Notes: generated by a model from the letters alone, not told the origin. 64,000 nt of DNA from Rapana venosa (GCA_028751875.1 CM054156.1:56435736-56499735), one strand, 5' to 3'; positions 1-11,959 are shown, counted from the first letter of the stretch. Numbers and translations are program-made.

Positions 1-132
1 TAATATTAATAATATCTTAACTATCTATCTATATATTATCTGCAGTTCAAATTTTCTATCTCTTATGCATAGATATGCGAACTTTTGTTTTTCTTCTGTC
101 TGTCATCTGTTTCTCATACATAACATAAATAA

Positions 133-238
133 AGTACACACGTGCACCTCTACCCTACACACACATCTGCGCGCGCGCGCTCGCACACATAGAGTTAAAT
201 ACACTCTAACGCACACACGCATATTCTCGCGCGCGCGC

Positions 239-270
<32 letters not shown>
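133..270. repeat. CA/CG alternating purine-pyrimidine repeat
   Basis: Short (CA)n stretches are broken by two pure (CG)n runs of about 11-12 bases at 169-180 and 228-238, followed by an uninterrupted (CA)n run at 239-269 and then a G run. Alternating CG and CA dinucleotides are the classic Z-DNA-prone sequence, so non-B structure under supercoiling is an inference. The flanks (1-132 and 271-424) hold nothing I recognise. Confidence 0.9.
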
Positions 271-271
<1 letters not shown>

Positions 272-424
272 TTGGGGGGGGTTAAAAACTGCTATGCAAA
301 CAAGAGGGGAGGAAATTGTAGTCCTGTGGCTCTCTCACGCGATAGGGTTCGCCAGGAAACCCCTGTGTATGGTCGACTGATTTGATGGAGATGTGATTGC
401 CTAAAATGTCACATGAAAGGAATC

Positions 425-871
425 ATTTCTACCCTCTGTGTGTGTGGTGTTGTTGTTTTTTCTGTGGGGTGTGTGTGTGTGTGTGTGTTTTGTGTGTGTG
501 TGTGTGGTTTTCTGTGTGTATGTGTGTGTGGTATTTTGTGTTTTGTGTGTGTGTACGTTGTGTGTGATGTGTTTTGTGTGTGTGTGTGTATGTGTGTGTG
601 TGTGTGTTTCTGTGTGTGTGTTTGTGTGTGTGGGACGTGTGTGTGTGTGGGTGTTGTGTGGTGTGTGTGTGTGTTGTTGTGTGTACGTGTGTTGTGTGTG
701 TGTGTGCTGTGTGTGTGTACATGTGTGTGTGTGTGTGTTTTGTTGTGTGTGTGTTTTAGGCGTCTGTGTTTGTAGTGCGTTTATTCTCTGTGTGCGTGCG
801 TGCGTGCGTTCGTGCGTGCGTGCGTGCGTTCGTGCCGCAGGGTGTAGAGTGTGTGCGTGGTGTGTGTGTGA

Positions 872-902
<31 letters not shown>

Positions 903-1720
903 TTGTTATATGGTGTGTTGTGTTGTGTAGTTTTGTTTGGGATAATGTAGTGTATGTTTGGGTTTTTTTTTGGGGAATGTGTGTTTGGATGTATGTTGTA
1001 GTGTCTATGTATAGGCGTCATGTGTTGTAGAGCATTTTATTCTGTGTCGTGCATGCTGCGTATACGTGCTGTGGTGCTGCTGCGTGTGTGTGTGTGGTTT
1101 TGGCGGGGGTTTAATGTGTTGTGATTTCTGTGTCGGATGTGTCAATGTCTGTGTTTTTAGGCGTTGTGTCTGTAGATGCGTTTATTCTCTGGTTGCGTGC
1201 GTGATGCGTGAGTGCATGTGTGTGTGTGCGTGCGTGCGTGCGTGTGTGTGTGGGGGGGGGATAAGTTGTGTGTGTTTTGTGGGGGGGGTAAATGTGTGTG
1301 TTTGTCGTGTGTCTGGTGTAGTGTCTGTGTTTACGGCGTTGTGTTGTAGATGCGTTTTATATCTGTGTGCTTGCATGCGTGTATGTTGCGTGTGTGTGGG
1401 GGGGGGGATGCGTGTGTGCATGTGTTTTGGGATAATGTGTGGTGTGTTTTTGGGGGTTTATGTATGTGTGTGTTTTCTTTATGGGTGTGTCTGTTTGCCT
1501 AGTTTTCGGCGTTGTGTTTGTAGATGCGTTTTATTCTCTGTGTGCGTGCGTGCCTGTATGCGAGTGTGTGTGTGTGTGTTTGTGTGTTGTGTGTGTGTGT
1601 GTGTGTGTGTGTGTTGTGTGTGTGTGTGTGTGTGTATGTGCATGCGTGTTGGTGTGTGTGTGTTGTGTGCACGTGCTTCTGTATGTGTGTTTATGTCTCT
1701 GTGTTGTGCCTGTGTGTCTG
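425..1720. repeat. TG-rich tandem minisatellite with a roughly 175-bp higher-order unit
   Basis: Nearly pure TG-rich sequence interspersed with TGCG runs. Beneath the dinucleotide pattern a non-TG core recurs: a GGCG followed by GTTGTGT, TGTAGATGCG and TTTATTCTCTGTGTGCG. Its GGCG lies near 759, 1014, 1160, 1335 and 1508, giving steps of about 255, 146, 175 and 173 bases. Between cores a GCGTGCG run, a G run with GATAATGTG, and GTGTCTGTG recur in the same order. The block is therefore a tandem minisatellite of about 175 bp, not a simple microsatellite. Open frames through it encode only Cys-Val strings (or His-Thr on the other strand) and are not genes. Confidence 0.8.
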
Positions 1721-1957
1721 TTTCTATGCCTGTGCTTGTGTTTTTCTGTGTCTCAGCGTGTCTGCATGTATCCGCGTCTGTTTCTGTGTCCTTCAGAATG
1801 TGTTGGACAGTACATGGTCAAATACTATCTCTTCCATGACAGAACTGACTTCCGTTTTTGTTTTGTTTTACAAGTTTAGTTACTGTTAATATGTTTAATG
1901 CATTGCGACGGACCTGATATTCCTTGCATTGTAAAATGAAACTCTGTCAGCTATAAG

Positions 1958-2185
1958 AGTGAGGGACTGGACAGCTCAAGCGTTAAGAGTTCTTGCTCTC
2001 CTCGGCGTAAAGTTAAGCAGTTTTGAGCGTGGTTGCCTTGCTGATGGGTGACTGTCAATGCACTGTGTCTTTATCACAGTTTTCCACTTCACCCAGCTGT
2101 AAATGAGTACCTTACCTCTTTAAAGACAGGGAAGGTAAGGCAGCAATAAAAAGGAGATGGATACCATTCTTAAAAACAGTATTCA
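1958..2185 (+). mobile_element. tRNA-derived SINE, family A, 3'-truncated copy
   Basis: Aligns by eye with the clean copy at 63,384-63,692: an A-box-like ACAGCTCAAGCGTTAAGAG near 1971, then GTTAAGCAG, GAGCGTGGTTGCC, a GATGGGTGACTGT block, CACCCAGCTGTAAATGAG, and AAGGTAAGGCAGCAA with GGAGATGG. Similarity fades after about 2,185, before the AGTTGAGG and TGCCTCACTCCC segment present in the full copy, so the copy is truncated or diverged at its 3' end. SINEs are non-coding, transcribed by RNA polymerase III and mobilised by a partner LINE; the partner cannot be named here. Confidence 0.8.
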
Positions 2186-2407
2186 TGAGCGTGATGTAAG
2201 TCACAGCAAATCAGCGCAAAAAGGAACCTTACAATTATGGACTGCAAACGTTATAATGTTGAGAATTATAAGGTCGACTATAATTTACAATATATTCGTA
2301 TAAAATGTTAGAAGTGGTAAGACAAAAACCGTGTTGACAATTCATTTGTATAGCAATTTTTTTGTTTGGGAAAATGTATGTTGCTGTTGTTATTGTGCGT
2401 TCCCCAG

Positions 2408-2585
2408 CTTAACACTCTGGGGGTCACGCAGAATGTGCACTTTGACTCTTTCATGCCTCCTGGGAATCACCGTGAGATTAAAATTGCACATTGGATGAGA
2501 GGTTTGCGTGTACGAGTGTTTTTTGAAGTGCCTCGCCATACAGACAGCCATTCTCCGACTTCAGAGGATTTTTTCTTCTTTACAG
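2408..2585 (+). CDS. candidate internal exon of an unrecognised gene
   Basis: A 178-base segment is framed by splice-like signals. Upstream, a pyrimidine-rich stretch ends in TCCCCAG at 2401-2407; downstream, ACAG is followed directly by GTGAGT at 2586-2591, a textbook donor. One frame is open across the segment, entering in phase 0 and leaving after the first base of a codon. The roughly 59 residues are mixed in composition (with FDSFMPPGNHREIKIAHWMR and VFFEVPRHTD) and unlike the low-complexity frames elsewhere. I do not recognise the domain. The same frame continues upstream to a Met at 2366 with a short Leu-rich stretch, so a first exon with a signal-like peptide is an alternative. No neighbouring exon is visible, so this could be a pseudo-exon or chance. 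Confidence 0.3.
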
Positions 2586-2591
2586 GTGAGT

Positions 2592-3435
2592 GCTGGTTGT
2601 TATGTTAAGAGCTTCTCATGGCTGAAGGCAACATCAACACATTTTATAACATGACAACATTTTACTGTAGGCCTTGACAAATAGCTGACATCAATAACTG
2701 ACACAGATTTTGACCTGGCCGAAGTAAAATGTATGGAGGTCGGAAAGCCCTACAAAATTTGTCAAGTTTCCTGCGTATAATATATTAATTGTTTTGGTTT
2801 TGGGTTTTGTTGTTGTTGTAGTGCAGTTGTTTTGTGTGTGTGTGCGTGTTTGGTTAGTTCCTTTGCTTTGTTTTGGTTTGTTTGTTTTTAAAAAATTTTT
2901 TTATTGTTTTTGCTTAGACAGTCTTTGTCCGGTTCGTTCTTAAGACTCCGACTGGCGGCAAACAGTGCAAGGTGATTGATTGCTGCATTGTCTCTGTCTG
3001 CAAACAACAATCCTTTTGATTAATTCAATCCTCGTGCCTGTCCTCTGTCAAGACAAAAAGAAACCGTTCTCCAAAAATGCCCCTCACCCCCTCCTTCCTT
3101 TTTTAAAAATTTCTGTTCTATTCTAGCTTCTTTTGTGTGAAGAAATTTTATCCTGTGTTTTCAGTCTGCTATTTGTTTCTTGGTCTTGTTCTGTGTCATT
3201 TTGACCCACGTGTTTTCTTTCTCAACTGAAACCTCCATACCATTATCGTATCTTATCTTTAATAAATTCAGCTGTAGCAGTGAATAATGACATCACTGAA
3301 GTAAAATCATACTGTCCAAATTTTCTGTTTAAGTTGATTATATGACAAGGAAGAATTAAAGGTAAGTGACATGTCTATCTCTATTTTGTGGGGTGTTTTT
3401 TCTTCAAGTTGTAGGGTACTTTTTTTTTAACAGCA
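2592..3435. other. non-repetitive stretch with no supported gene
   Basis: Readable, mixed-composition sequence with short T-rich and TG stretches (2,780-2,900). If the exon at 2,408-2,585 is real, this would be the start of its intron. I see no long frame, RNA gene or recognised mobile element. Confidence 0.5.
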
Positions 3436-3530
3436 CCCTTTCTGTCTTCCTCCCTCCCTCCCTCCTCCCTCCCTCTCTCTCTTTCCTCTCTCCCCTCTCT
3501 TTTCTCTCTCTCTCTCGCTCTCTCTCTCCC

Positions 3531-3563
<33 letters not shown>

Positions 3564-3747
3564 TCTGTCTGTCTATCTGTCTGTCTGTCTGTCTCCCGGT
3601 CTCTGTCTCTGTATCTCTCTCTCTCTAACCATTGGAATAAAGGGACTCCCTCTCTCTCTAACCATTGGGAATAAAGACTCCCTCTCTCTCTAACCATTGG
3701 AATAAAGACTCCCTCCTCTCTAACCATTGGGTATAAAGACCTCTCTC

Positions 3748-3779
<32 letters not shown>

Positions 3780-3785
3780 CCACCC
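3436..3785. repeat. CT-rich microsatellite with an embedded 33-bp minisatellite
   Basis: A long pyrimidine block of CT and CCCT, with a CTGT run near 3,565-3,595. Inside it a unit of 30-33 bases is repeated four times: TAACCATTGG followed by AATAAAG, then ACTCCCTCTCTCTC. The TAACCATTGG word begins at about 3626, 3659, 3691 and 3721. The open frames across the block on both strands follow from the repeat and are not genes. Confidence 0.85.
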
Positions 3786-4380
3786 TCTCCGTGGATATAA
3801 AAGTCCCGGTTGGCTCGATAGGCAAATACCTAAGAAGGGGGTAAAAAAGACTCACGGAATTAAACACCGTACCATAAAATGACACCTTTCAGATCACAAC
3901 CTTTTCCCATGGCAAACAGTTTTGTCCTCTTCCCCCTTCTTTTCGCGGCTCTTTCAGAAGAAGGGGGAAAAGTTATAGTTTTGTATCTGCACCAGACAGG
4001 TATGGGGTATTTTATGCAACCCAATTTTTTATGTAGTTTTTGGGTTAATTTTTTGAAATTCACTTGTTTTCGTATTAATATAATTTTGGGGAACTTATTT
4101 CCTGATTTTGTCTTATTCTTCTTTTTTCAGGCTCTAGAAAATGAAAAATTAAAGAAGAAAGCCCAAAATTGGAAATTATTTTTTAACCCAATTTTAAAAT
4201 TTTTTTTTATTGATTATGAAAGGTGCACAATAAATAAAAGGAAAAAATAAACCAAAAGCTGGGAGAGCTTTCTTCGTGTCGAAACGCTAGTACAAATTTT
4301 TCTTATAGAAAGAAAACGTTGGTTTTCCTTTAAACCCTAAAGTCGGCAGGCATGATTGAACTTAAATTTGCGTCTTTTTT
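3786..4380. other. unassigned sequence, no supported gene
   Basis: Mixed-composition DNA that becomes progressively AT-rich. A stretch TTCTTCTTTTTTCAG near 4,118-4,132 resembles a splice acceptor, but no conserved coding sequence follows. An open frame of 123 codons at 3,879-4,250 has ordinary residues at its start and degenerates to Phe/Lys; I do not support it as a gene. Confidence 0.4.
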
Positions 4381-6157
4381 TTTGTTTGGGGTTTTCTTTT
4401 TTATACTTTTCCCAATTGATGTTTCCCTTTTTAATTTCTTTCTCTCTTTTTTAAATTGTTCCCCCCCCCTTTCCTTGGGGAAAACCCTTTTTTCCCCTTT
4501 TTTTTTTAAAATTTTGGAATAAAAAGGTTTTTTTAAAAAATATTAAAAGTTTTAAAAAATTTTTTGGTTTAAAATTTTGTACGAAAATTTGGTTTGTTTT
4601 TAATTTTTCCCATGGAAAAGGTTTTTTTTCTTTTTTTATTTACAGAAGAAAAAATTTATTTTTTCTTTTTTTTTAAAAAAAATTTTTTTTATAAAAAATT
4701 TTTTTTGGGAAAATTGGGTGGGGGGGATGGTTTTTTCTTACCGCAAGTATTATAAAAAAGGGGGGTAGTTTTTTTTCATGGGAAGTTTTGTTTTCAGGAA
4801 AGGGGTCAGAAAAGGGGGAAAAAAACTCAAAAAGGGAAGAAAAACCAAAATTTGGAAATTAATTTTTTGGGGAAAAACCCATTTGTTTGAAAAAAGGGAA
4901 AGCTCAAAAAAAAAAACTAAATGTTTTTGAAGGGGGTTCCTTTCCCCGCAAAAAAGAAAGAAATAGAACTTTTGTTTTTTTGTATATAAAGAAAATGTTT
5001 CCCCTTTTTTTTTAAAGGCTAAATCTGGGGCCCCCCCTTTTAGTTAAGGAAAAATTGTAAAAATTTTTGGTTTTTTGAAAAAGGCGGGTTTTTGGGTCAA
5101 AAAAGGGGGGAAAACAAACATAATTGTTTAAAAAGGAAAAAGGCAGAAAGGGGATAAAAGGGAAAAGACAGATTTTGGGGGGGGGGTGGGGGTTGGGGAA
5201 AGTTTGGGGGGGGGGTTTTTTTTTAATTTTTTTTTTTTTGTTGGGGAAAAAAAAAATTTTTTTTTGGGTTTTTTTTGGAATTTTGTTATTCAGGATACCC
5301 AAAGGGGAAATTTAAAGGGAATTTGTATAATTAAAAAGGGTAAAAAGGATAGAAGAAGAAAATTTTAGAAATAGTTTAGTGTTGTTTTTTGTAGAAAAAA
5401 AATTTTAAATTAAAAAGTTTTCGGAGGTTTTGTTGTTGGGTTGTTTGGGGGTTTTGTTGTTGTGTGTTTGTTGTGTTTGGTGTGGGTGTTTTTTTTTTTT
5501 ATTATGTTGTTGAAGGGTTTTAATTTTTAAAATTATAATTTTAAATTAGTATTTTTTTTTTTTTTTTTGGGGGGTTTTGGTTGGGGTTGGTTTTTTGTTG
5601 TTGCTCTTCGTGCGGGTTTGTGGGGTGTCTTTTTGGTGGGGGCCCGGGGGGTAGTGAAAGGGGTTTTTTGGGGGAAAGGAAAAGCAAAAACCCCGGGGCA
5701 AACTTTGGTATCAACTTTGATTGCACCCCCGAACCAAATGAAAACAAAAAACATAGATGTCTGGGGAAAAACAGGAACCTCTTTAAAAAAAAACCCCAAC
5801 TTAATGACTTTGAAAAATGTTACCTCTTTGCCCCTGAACAAAACTTTTATTAACGCTGAGCTGTTTTTTTGGGGTTTTGTTTTGTCTTTTTTTTAAAGAA
5901 AACATTTTGTGTTTTTCACGTTATAATTTTTTTTTTTTCAAACGAGCCCCCCCAAAAAATTTTTGTAAAAAATTTTAAAGGTTTTTTAAGTTTCGAACAA
6001 GATTTTTTGGGAAAAATCATCGTTTTGCAAAAGGAAGAAACGGCCCACCAAAATACTTCCTACCTACCTTAATGAAGGAAAAAAAGAAAGGGCAAGTAAA
6101 CATTAAAAAGTTGTTTTGGGTTGGTGTTTTTTTTGGGGGTTTTGTTTTTTTTTTTTT

Positions 6158-6197
<40 letters not shown>

Positions 6198-8690
6198 GGG
6201 GGGGGTTGTTTTGGTTTCTTCTTTTAAATTTTCCACAATATATTCAACAAAAAAATTTATAATTTAAAAAAAAAAAAAATTAAAATCCCATCAATTTTTA
6301 AAAAAAATTTTTTAACCCAAAAAAAAATTTTTCCTTTATTTTCTTTTTTTTTTTTTTTTCTCTCTCTCTCCTTTTTCTTCTACTTCCCCTCTGCCCTTTT
6401 CAAAACTACAACTCATTTTTAAAACTTTCTTTCCCATGGGACTCTCCGCTTTTCTTTTGTTGTGTATTGTTTTTTTTTTTTTTGTTGTTCTTGCTGGCTT
6501 TTGTTTTGATTTTTCGGGTTTCTCGGGCCCCCCCTCTATTTTGTTTTTAATTTTTTTTAATTTAGGGGTGGTTTTCTTTTTTTAATTTCCCCGTTTGTAT
6601 GCGTTTTGAAATTTTTGCCCCTTCCCCGGAAAAAACATCCTACCTTCTTGAAAACAAAAGTTTAAACACGCAAGTGTTTCTCTTTTTAAAAAAGGGATAC
6701 CCTTTTTAAAGCTCCCCAAGGCTTTTGGGGGAAAGGGGGATGGGCATTGGGCTCTCGAAAAAAATCCTCTTAAGAAAATCGCCCCGGGCAAATTCGTTGT
6801 AATTGTCGCATCTTTTTGCTTTTTGTTTTGTTTGGGTGTCCGTGTTTTTAAATATTTTGCAGTCTTAAAAAAAAAAATGTTAAACAAATTGGGGGTCTTT
6901 TTTTTTTGAAAAAAAGGAAGAAAAAACCCCAAAAAATGCCGGGGGTTTTAAAATTTAAAAGAAAACGATTTTCCTGACAGAGTGGTGTGTTTTTTGTTCA
7001 AGGGAACGGCAAAAATTTTTCGCCCCTCCCCCACAAAAAATTAAAAAACGCCTTAAAATTGTGCCGAATGGTGTTTTTTTACAGCTTTTTTTTTTTATCC
7101 TTTTTTCTAATTTTTTTTCTTTTTTGTTTTCTGCCCCCCACAACATACAAAAAAAAAACCCCTCAAAAACCCCCCAAAAAAAGGGAGGGGGAGGGGAATG
7201 ATTAAGATGTAAAACTTTTTTTTTCAAGAAAAAGTTTTGTGCATTTTTTTCATTGGGGCCCTTCCCCTATTAGGGCATCCAAAACAAGGGAATCTATAAA
7301 ACTGAGAGGGAGAGAGGGAGAGGAAAGAAAAAGAGGGGGGAAGGAGAGAGAGGAGGGGGAGAAGGGGGGAGAGATTGTTTTTCAGTTTTCAAAATTTCCC
7401 AAAAAATGTCAAAGGTTTTGGTTTTTTTAAATAATTACTTTAAAACATTTGTTTTTTCAAAAAGGATTGTTACCAATGGTTTGCGTTTTTATGTTTGCGC
7501 CTTGGGAAAAATTTTTGAAAAATTTGTTTTGTCTTTAAAAATTTTGTGGAAAACCCCAACGTATTATTTGTAAAAAATTTTTTTTTTTTTAATTATTATT
7601 GTTGTATGTGGTTAATAAATTGTTTTTTGTTTGTTTGGGTTGTTTCCCGCCGGGAAAAGAGTGCTAAATTGCTAGAAAAAAAATACCAAAAAAATTTTTG
7701 AAATGTCCATACCCTGTTGAATGGAATGTTTTGAAAACAAAGCCTTCTTTTAAATTTAAACACAGGGAGGTTGGGGGTTTTTTTAAAATGTTAACTAAAT
7801 TTTTTAATTATTTAGAAACTTTACAAAAAAAAAATTTTCTATATGGTTGCTTTGAGTGCGTTTGTTAATTGGTCTTTTCGCGAAACCCCGGCCTCGTTTA
7901 AAGTAGTTTTTTGAAAAAAATTTTTTTTAAATTGCTGGGGCATAAAATAAAAGAAAAAAAAACAGACAAAAAAAAAAGGCCCCTGTTTTGAAAAAAATGC
8001 GGGGAATTGGGGGGTGGAAAAAAATAAGTTTGTGAGGTTCTTTTCCTGAGGAGGCAGAGAGGAAAATTTATGGGATGTTTGTTTGGGGGCTGCTTTTAAA
8101 CCCCTTGTTTTTTCCCCGGGCCGGGTTGGAGAATAAAAAAGGGATGTTGGTTTTTTTTTTAAAAGTTTTTGGGGAAAAAAAAATGATTTGGTTTTTTTTT
8201 TCCGGGGGTTTTTTGTGTGGAAAATCGCAAAACAAATTTGGTTGTTTGTGTTTTTTTTTTTTTTAAATTTTGTTTAAAATTTAAAATTTAAAAATTTTGC
8301 GGCTTTTTAAAAATTTTAAATTTTTGTGTGTTAAAAAAAAAGGAGTTTTTTTGGGATCTTGAAAGTTGGTTTTTTTTGGGTAAAAATTGATTTTTTTTGT
8401 GGCTTTTGGGGATGGGTATGAACAAACATAAATGATTTTGTAGAATTTTGTTAAACATTTTGGTTTTATTTCCCTTTTTTCAATTTTTGGGGAATTTGGG
8501 GGGAGGTAAAAAAAGGCATTTATTTTTTTTTTAAATTTGTTTATTTTTTATTCTGGTTGGGGTTTGTTGGGGGGGGTTTTGTTTCCTTGGGTGAGGTTTT
8601 GTTTTTCCATTGTTCCCCCCGACCAAGGGGCCCAAATTTTACAAAAAGGGGAAAGGATTTAACGTATGGGCAAGATTTTTCTGCGTGCTT
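4381..8690. other. homopolymer-degraded AT-rich region
   Basis: Made largely of runs of T, A and G of 4-30 bases (for example the T run around 6,150-6,196) with very few normal stretches. A GA-rich patch lies at 7,296-7,375. The many short frames encode Phe/Lys/Gly strings and have no recognisable motif. The run-dominated texture matches that of corrupted repeat copies elsewhere in the window, so poor base quality is the likeliest explanation. Confidence 0.6.
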
Positions 8691-11685
8691 CGCACAGGCC
8701 CTCGGTTATAGTTCACTGAAGGACAAAAAATGATTAAAAATATTGACTTAAACAGGACGCTTAGGAATTTTGCGAACTTTTTTTATTTTTTAGCCCTTCC
8801 CCTAAAGGAACCGGCTTATCAACTTTAAAAACTGGGTGTTGAATGTTTTATTCCCCTTAAAAATTGAATATAGAAACTATGTTTTTCTATTGAGTATCAT
8901 TTTAAACTAGCTTTTATAGTATTTGGGACTTTACAACAATGATATTTTCTTTTTCTTCCCCGGGGAATATTGATCCTCCCCCTATATTTTTTTTTTGGTG
9001 TCAGATTTATAGTTTTGTTTTCAGGTGTTGGTTTTAATTTTTTTATGTTTTGTATGACTGAACAAAAGGGTTTGGGGAGAGATTCCTTGTTAAAACAAAA
9101 GTTTGGAAACAAATATTGACAAAATAGGACACAAAAAGCCAAGGGAAAATTTAAAATAGTTTTTTTGAACAAAAATATGTCGGATTGTTTGGGAAAATTG
9201 CAAAAGAGGGTTTTTTGTCGGAACTTGAACAATTTTGGTAATCCCCTTTGTGCATATTTGTTTGACAAGACTGAAAAAAACTGAAGAGACTAAATTATGA
9301 AAAAAAAAAACATTTTACGAAAAAGATGTAATTCAAAATTTACTTTGATTAATGTTTCTTTTTGTTTTTTTTTTTAAAAAATTATAAGTTTGGCCCACAA
9401 TTTTCCCCTTTTTGGCTGTGATTTTTTTCCCCCCAAATTTTTTTGGAAAGTATTTTATGATTCCCGACTCATTCTAAATTTTTTTTTGCTGATGTTTTTA
9501 TATCACAGCATTTTTTTTGTTTTTTTTAATTGGCAAGAAATCCTACATACCCTTTTTTTTCCTTTACGATCGTAAAATACCACGCGATTTTTTTTTTCCA
9601 ATGTTCCTTTTGTTTGTTTTTTAAAAAAAAAAACTGAACATGTCCCCCTGCGTGATATTCTCTCTTCTACAAAAAATTAACCCTCCATGAGAAAAAACAA
9701 AAAAAGGGGAAAAATAAAACCTAAACGTAACATGGAAATGGAAATGGATACGATTCATTTTCGCAAAAATACAGCTCGGTTAATTTAAAATAAAAAACCC
9801 CCAAAATAAAACCCGCCGGAGAAAAAACAACAACAGGAAAAAAAACCAAAAAGTAAACTTTGGGAAATGGAAATGGGATATGACTTTCGAAAAATACAGC
9901 TCGGATAAATTTAAAATAGAAGAAAAAGGAATTTTGCGAATTGTCTTTCCAGAAGGTACGGCACAGGATTTTTTCATCAAAGAGAGTTTTTTGGGAGAGT
10001 TTTCGTGAGCAATCAACTAGCTGAAATGTTGTCCCCAAACCCCGAGCAAAGCTGTTTTATGAATGCCCTTTCATTTTAGTTTATATTATGTATAAAACAA
10101 ATTGAAATTTTGGGGGGGGCCCGGGCCCAAAAAAATTTTCGTCATGATGAAAGCTAAGCCCCAAGACTTAAATAACAGTTTTTTCTTGAAAAAGTTTAAC
10201 GTAGAGACACCTTCAGCACAAGTTTAACAAACAACATGCACTTATTTTAAAAAAAAACAATCATCGAATTGGGAGTTGGTTCCCTATATGGTGGGTATTA
10301 AAAACAGTCACACGTGTAAGCTTTCATCTGGGGCGATTGCCCCTGACAGGGATTTCCGGGTGGGATAAATGAGATAGAGGGCACATTGGGACCCCCAGAT
10401 ACAAGCGGGGGAAAGGGCTAGCAACAAAAAAAAATTATTGGGCTGGGGTGTAAATATGTTTTTATTTTTTTCCAAATCCATAAGCAAGTGCTTTTTGTGT
10501 TTTGAATACTTACCCAAAAAAGATTTTTTGAGTTTTAATCTACCTGATAAAAATGTCGTTCATTCTTTTTTTTACGCAAGTCAGCACACCAGGGTTTTTC
10601 TTATGGTTGCTTAAAATGTTATTTTATTCTAAAAAGTGTTGGCTTGCTTACTATATTGTAAATGCGTTTACCCGGTCTTTTAAAACCCTTTGGTTTTTAT
10701 TATGATCACAAAATCGTTTGTTCAAATTTCAGCGCAATGTCTGGTAATTTTTTTAAGGATCTTTAGATCAATTTAAATGCAGACTCCCAGTGCTCATTAA
10801 TACTACGGGAGATAATTGTGCACTTTTAAAGATTTGTTTTTGTGTTAATTAACGTAAAATGCTTTAGAACACATGAACATCCCGGGGCATGCATCCGTAA
10901 AAAAACGCTTTCCTAAACCCAGGCTGGTCAGCCAGGCCGCAGGCACACTCCCAAAAGGGGTACAAAACAGGAAAAGCCCAGGTGCCACGAAGGGAAGTGA
11001 AAAAGGTTGTGTTGTTAAAGTCTAAATATTACTGGCCCTTATTTCCGAAAAATGAAAACTGACCATGCATAATAAACGGGGGAAAGGGAACAAAAAGAAA
11101 GCAAACCGCAAATGAAAGTCACTCAATTGCACAAATTTAAAGCTAAGACGAATTTTGACATGAAAAAAGGGGTCTTGTGGGTTTTTTCCCAAGGTTTTAG
11201 GCAAATATTGTTTAAATAAAAAAGAAGCTGTTGGGGGGGACAGAGAACGCAATAACCCAATCTATTTGTTTGTTTACTTCCAACCGACCCTTGAAAAAAG
11301 TGGACACATATCGTCTACAAAAAAGAATCGAGGCAAGAAAGAGACATGCTCCGAGTTTTTTTGAATTTCCATTTTTTACACTCCCCTACAACAAATCTGC
11401 TATTTTTATCATTTAAAAAAATAAGTTGAAAAAGATTTTTTCGCGGAATTTTCCCTCTCCATTGTGGAGAGCGAGTCTCCAAAATTAGCATACCATGAGT
11501 GAAACGTTTTCGTGTGTGATGAATTGCTCTCCTAGGGGTGGTTTTTATTTTCTAAGTGCGTATGTATCAGGTACGCATACTCAGAGGGCAGGCACCGTTC
11601 TCCCCAACTAAGTTTAAACACGTTTATTTGGGTTTAAAAAGCGGGGGTGACTTTGTATCATTTAAAATCCCGTTTAAAATTCATG
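8691..11685. other. partly readable intergenic sequence, no supported gene
   Basis: Composition is closer to normal than in the preceding part, but A and T runs persist. Apart from a tandem duplication at 9,722-9,925 I see no recognisable repeat, RNA gene or coding domain. Open frames are 60-125 codons, carry no motif I know and none has supporting splice or start context. Confidence 0.45.
9722..9925. repeat. tandem duplication with about 130-bp spacing
   Basis: The segment GGAAATGGAAATGG, then GAT or ATGA, TTTCG, and AAAAATACAGCTCGG followed by TAAATTTAAAATA occurs at about 9,731-9,793 and again at 9,862-9,920. A GTAAAC-like word precedes both. The minus strand encodes a similar Tyr/Phe-rich peptide in each copy, but the copies lie in different frames, so this is a DNA repeat rather than a coding one. 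Confidence 0.65.
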
Positions 11686-11689
11686 GCAA

Positions 11690-11790
11690 TTTCTCTGCAT
11701 GAATTTTGGGCCCTGTTCCCGGGGGGGCGTCCCCACAAGAGCAGTGCCCCCCTTTTTTTTTTTTTTTCCTGTCGCACCGGGCCTATAAGC
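11690..11790 (-). mobile_element. fragment of SINE family B (tail part)
   Basis: CTGTTCCCGGGG, CACAAGAGCAGTGCCCCCC, a T run and then GTCGCACCGGG match in order the left half of the family B SINE at 38,530-38,935 (CTGCTCCCCCGGGG, CACAAAGAGCGCCCCCCC, T run, GTCGCAACGGG). The orientation is the same, with the promoter end on the minus strand. Only this part of the element is present. Confidence 0.55.
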
Positions 11791-11935
11791 CCCCCCTGTC
11801 AACCAGTTTATAAATTTGTACTCCCTTTTAAGGCAGGGCGGGAAAAGAGCAAAGGGAGGGAGTGGGCGTTTGGTTAAAATATACTACGGGGAAAAGTTGA
11901 GGCGCTGACACCTCGTCCCACAACCCCGTGTTTTG
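11775..11935 (+). mobile_element. 3' fragment of SINE family A
   Basis: The order CTGTCAACCAGTTTATAAAT, CTCCCTTTTAAGG, GCAAAGGGAGGGAGTGGGCG, AAGTTGAGGCGCTGACACC, then TCCCACAACCCC parallels the second half of the clean copy at 63,384-63,692. The A-box half is missing. Confidence 0.55.
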
Positions 11936-11959
11936 AAACCCCATTGCCTTTTCTACAGC

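Noticed and set aside
3615..3745. CRISPR-like array (repeats of about 33 bases)
   Set aside because: Units are directly tandem without unique spacers, lie in a CT tract and occur in a eukaryotic context.
4118..4140. Splice acceptor TTCTTCTTTTTTCAG with a following exon
   Set aside because: The downstream frame is Lys/Phe-rich and soon lost in runs, and no donor is visible.
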